From the IMG/VR virus record IMGVR_UViG_3300033155_002050, positions 1 to 24,013 of that record: a stretch of 24,013 nucleotides of DNA, one strand, 5' to 3'. The translations under genes and the position numbers were made by a program. The notes under the pieces were generated by a model. The model worked only from the letters and a program-made list of their open reading frames with translations, was not told the origin of the DNA and searched no databases. Positions 21,335-24,013 of the stretch are shown here, one piece after another. Each line of letters begins with the position of its first letter. Position 1 is the first letter of the stretch. The DNA is from a virus.

Positions 21335-23764
21335 ATGAGCTACGACGACGAAGATAATTGGTACGACAAGGCATTCCTTGAGGACGATGACGATCCAACT
21401 GGCGTTCCTTTTACAACAGACCATAATTTCAGTAGTTCGCGAGCTAGCATAGCTCCTTCGAATGTCTTTAATCAACAAAGCGTTCCTTTTAGACAGGACC
21501 GCACTTATACTCATTCGCGAGTTAGTAGCGCTCCTTCAAATGTCTTTAATTCACCTGGTTCGTATAACGCTTTTGGCTCATATGGTCAGCAGCCCGTAGA
21601 CGATGGTTTCAACAGTACCACTCCTTCGACTCTCGATAATACCCACGTTACTCCAGCGGTGAGGGCATGGCTGGATCAGACTCGAAAAGAATACAATTCT
21701 GCTAACGAAATCAATGATCGTATATTCGAAGCAGCCATTCGTCAATCCAGGCCAGCACAAACTGCAAATAGACTTGCAGCCGCTGCCGGAACTGAATTGC
21801 TCGATCCGTTAGTTGGCTTTAGAGGAACCTATAATGCAATGCAGGCTTCGTCAATAAGCCTGGAAAGTATTCTCGGAACGGAAAATATGTACAGAGGCAA
21901 AGGGTCTCTGGATGAATGGGGCAGAGAACAAACTGGTCATAGGTTCACTGGTAAAGGTAATGAATTGCGTCTTATCGATGCCTCCAGTGGAGAAGTAAAG
22001 CTAGATAAAGATCAAGTAAGAATGGCCCATGAGGCCACTCGCCAGGTTACAGATCAAGTAGTAGGTCAATCTATTTCTCCTGACGGACAAAATCTTGTCG
22101 GCACTATTCATAAAAATATCAATACAGCAATCGGAAAGTACGTTGATAAGTTAATGCAATCAACGCAGAATGATATAGCTCCGGAAGATGCCGCAATATT
22201 CGAAAAAACCATGAAAACCATGTATAACCGGATGGTTTCAAAGGTTACTGACCAATTGGCTGGTCAAGATGGTTTCGCCTCGTCTCATGTGAGAGGTCAG
22301 GCGTTCAACAGTGCGGTAGATCTCAACGTACATAACGAAGCTACGGCTAAAGAAGTACTTTCGAGAATGCCAGTAGGTGCTCAGCAAGCTGTAGATAAAG
22401 TTGGATTTACTGCTGCTTACAATAGTCCGACAGCACAATTTTTCTCTGGCGGTTCAGGCGAGCAGGGCGTTACTCTTGGTGGGTGGCGTCGCGGTGGTAG
22501 TAGTGGTGGAATGAACACAGGTGGCGGCGGCAGGGGTGGAATGGGCGGTCTCATGCATTCCGCATATATCGCTAAAAGAATGTGGAGTTATACTGGTGAG
22601 CCGGTTATGGCTGGCGCAGCAGAACATGTTAAGTCACAAGGTGAATATGCAGCATTATTCAGAACCGTAACTGGCCAAGATCCAATTACTTCAGATTATG
22701 GCGCTCAACTGCGCGCCGATGAAGTTTCTGGCGCACAAAATGAAGCAGCTTTTCAAAACATAGGCGCTCTCGGAGATGCGGCTTGGGTAGCAAACCAAGG
22801 TCCTAATGCGGATGCAAATCAGCGCTTGATTCAAGGTGGTAAATTAGCCGCGGGCGTTGGATTTATGGGAACCATAGCTGGTGGTGCATTGACATCATTG
22901 GCAGCTCCCGGCATTGCTGCAGCAGCCTCTGCTGGGGTAGCAGTAGGTGGAGGCACGGCTCTTCTGGCTGGTGCTGGAACGGTTTTAAGTGCTGCTGCAC
23001 TTCCAGTTGCTGGAGCATTAGCTGCTGGTTTTCTTGGAAACGAAGCATACAACTTGGCAACTGGCTCAGACACTGGTCTCGGTCAGAAATTCATGGGTGG
23101 GCTTTACGAGAATGCTGGACAGCGGGGTCAAATTGGTGCCCTTCGCGCGAAGGGTTACATGGGCCTTGCTACTTCTTTCAATTTAGAAGATCTAGTCAAG
23201 GCGTATGACGTCACAGACGAAGAAACCCAGGCGCAAATGACTCCTGGTATGGCAGCGATGTACGGACAGTCTCAACGGCAAGATGATTTCTCGCCATATG
23301 AGAAAACGATTAAAGATGCCGCTACATTAACCGGTGGAGACAAGAAGGCCTCTATTGCCCAAGCCAGGGGCCTAGATGTAATGTTTGGCGGGGATTCCGC
23401 AAAAATGTTGGATGCAGTTGGTTTGCTGTCCAGCATTGATGCTCCTCTCCAGGATAGTATCGCAAAAACTATTGGCTTGGCAGCACAGGGTGGTATCTTG
23501 CCTGGCGACACTAAGGCAATGGATAATTTGATAGACCAGTATGCCGGTACCGATGACGCTGGTCGTTCCGCGCTAACAGAAGAATATGGCGAATACGCTG
23601 CCATGGGTGGCATGCTTGGTCAATACACTGGTTCTGCTCGCAGTGGCTCTTCCCTAGCCAGGGAAGAAGGCTTGACTGCGATTACCGCTGGAACAACTCA
23701 GTCCTATATGGCCGCAGCAACACGCTACGGCTCGAACATGGACGATGTTGTAGGATACGACTAA
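21335..23764 (+). CDS. Tape-measure protein, N-terminal part
   Basis: 809 aa before the TAA. The plan is that of a tape measure, which sets tail length: an Asp-rich N-terminus, two 26-residue repeats (SVPF...APSNVFN; 21403-21480 and 21481-21558, period 78 bp), long Gln/Ala/Lys-rich helical stretches, a Gly-rich linker (about 368-405), a hydrophobic Ala/Gly block (about 504-575) that could be membrane-active during DNA delivery, and further helices. The start overlaps the previous frame (TAATG). The reading frame continues without shift after the TAA at 23762-23764. Confidence 0.75.
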   Translation: MSYDDEDNWYDKAFLEDDDDPTGVPFTTDHNFSSSRASIAPSNVFNQQSVPFRQDRTYTHSRVSSAPSNVFNSPGSYNAFGSYGQQPVDDGFNSTTPSTLDNTHVTPAVRAWLDQTRKEYNSANEINDRIFEAAIRQSRPAQTANRLAAAAGTELLDPLVGFRGTYNAMQASSISLESILGTENMYRGKGSLDEWGREQTGHRFTGKGNELRLIDASSGEVKLDKDQVRMAHEATRQVTDQVVGQSISPDGQNLVGTIHKNINTAIGKYVDKLMQSTQNDIAPEDAAIFEKTMKTMYNRMVSKVTDQLAGQDGFASSHVRGQAFNSAVDLNVHNEATAKEVLSRMPVGAQQAVDKVGFTAAYNSPTAQFFSGGSGEQGVTLGGWRRGGSSGGMNTGGGGRGGMGGLMHSAYIAKRMWSYTGEPVMAGAAEHVKSQGEYAALFRTVTGQDPITSDYGAQLRADEVSGAQNEAAFQNIGALGDAAWVANQGPNADANQRLIQGGKLAAGVGFMGTIAGGALTSLAAPGIAAAASAGVAVGGGTALLAGAGTVLSAAALPVAGALAAGFLGNEAYNLATGSDTGLGQKFMGGLYENAGQRGQIGALRAKGYMGLATSFNLEDLVKAYDVTDEETQAQMTPGMAAMYGQSQRQDDFSPYEKTIKDAATLTGGDKKASIAQARGLDVMFGGDSAKMLDAVGLLSSIDAPLQDSIAKTIGLAAQGGILPGDTKAMDNLIDQYAGTDDAGRSALTEEYGEYAAMGGMLGQYTGSARSGSSLAREEGLTAITAGTTQSYMAAATRYGSNMDDVVGYD

Positions 23765-24013
23765 GAAGGAAGGCCTCTTACGCTCGGGCGCGATCTTGCT
23801 ATGCGCGGAGCTGGCACAACACAACGTCAAGCATCAATTGATATTGGTGTCGCCGCTCCATTCCAGGCTGCCGGTATGACGGCTGGTACTGCATTTGCAC
23901 AAGCTGGAAGTCTTGGATTTGAAACTCCTAGCCAAGTCGGCACATTTAATCAATGGTCTCAAACTAATGAAGCATTCCAGGGACAAGCCAGTATTGCAAG
24001 AACGTCCCAATTA
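23765..24013 (+). CDS. Tape-measure protein, in-frame continuation after TAA (partial)
   Basis: The same frame stays open for all 83 codons to the window edge and reads like the preceding protein (EGRPLTLGRDLAMRGAGTTQ, later GMTAGTAFAQAGSLGFETPS). No good start with a correctly spaced ribosome site is visible: GAAGGAAGG at 23765-23773 has no ATG, GTG or TTG at suitable distance, and ATG 23798 is too far. Nonsense mutation, stop read-through, a recoded stop or a sequence error can all explain it. Confidence 0.6.

Noticed and set aside
21120-21335. 71-codon frame across the chaperone end and the tape-measure leader as a separate gene
   Set aside because: Its first half overlaps the well-supported frameshift extension and it has no ribosome site; the second half covers a palindrome and a hairpin.
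1-24013. tRNA genes
   Set aside because: The palindromes with GGTTCG look like a T-arm at first sight, but their dyad continues through the loop and no acceptor, D or anticodon arms surround them.
1-24013. CRISPR array or diversity-generating retroelement
   Set aside because: No regularly spaced direct repeats were seen. No reverse transcriptase or template/variable repeat pair is visible in this window.

Overview
The window reads as part of the genome of a tailed bacteriophage (or prophage) with a long, flexible, siphovirus-type tail. The evidence is a contiguous plus-strand morphogenesis cassette: large terminase, portal, scaffold, HK97-type major capsid protein, head-tail connector, neck protein, tail tube, a frameshifted tail assembly chaperone pair, and a tape-measure protein that runs off the right edge. 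Good Shine-Dalgarno sites, overlapping stop/start codons and sigma70-like promoters (TTGACA / TACAAT) indicate a bacterial host. I cannot name the host. No integrase, repressor, tRNA, replication gene or CRISPR array is visible, so lifestyle is undecided.

Layout. (1) 22-156: a tiny membrane-protein gene on the minus strand, the only supported minus-strand gene. (2) 157-2022: about 1.9 kb with no convincing large gene but very dense structure. It contains a three-way-junction inverted repeat, terminator-like hairpins, a run of small perfect hairpins with GAA or GTAA loops, a C-tract/G-tract pair, operator-like palindromes and tandem promoters. (3) 2023-7331: a holin-like protein, then a beta-helix virion protein and other virion-type or accessory structural proteins, including two that share a domain. 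(4) 7364-10310: small, tightly packed accessory genes (DUF5662-like protein, membrane peptide, zinc-binding proteins, HNH nuclease). (5) 10300-15617: terminase large subunit, a nucleotide-metabolism protein (Nmad1/DUF1599-like), four small genes, portal and a calcineurin-like phosphoesterase. (6) 15724-24013: capsid and tail genes.

How it works together. TerL pumps DNA through the portal into a shell made by the scaffold and major capsid protein. Connector and neck proteins join the head to a tail built of the tube protein on the tape measure, with G/GT chaperones made by -1 frameshifting. The beta-helix and related proteins probably decorate the virion or bind the host, and the holin acts in lysis. 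The strongest unexplained signals are four dispersed copies of an 18-20 bp palindrome (TGGTTCGGYAYCGAACCA) at about 1.6, 8.5, 16.2 and 21.2 kb, the structured non-coding region, and an in-frame TAA inside the tape-measure reading frame.
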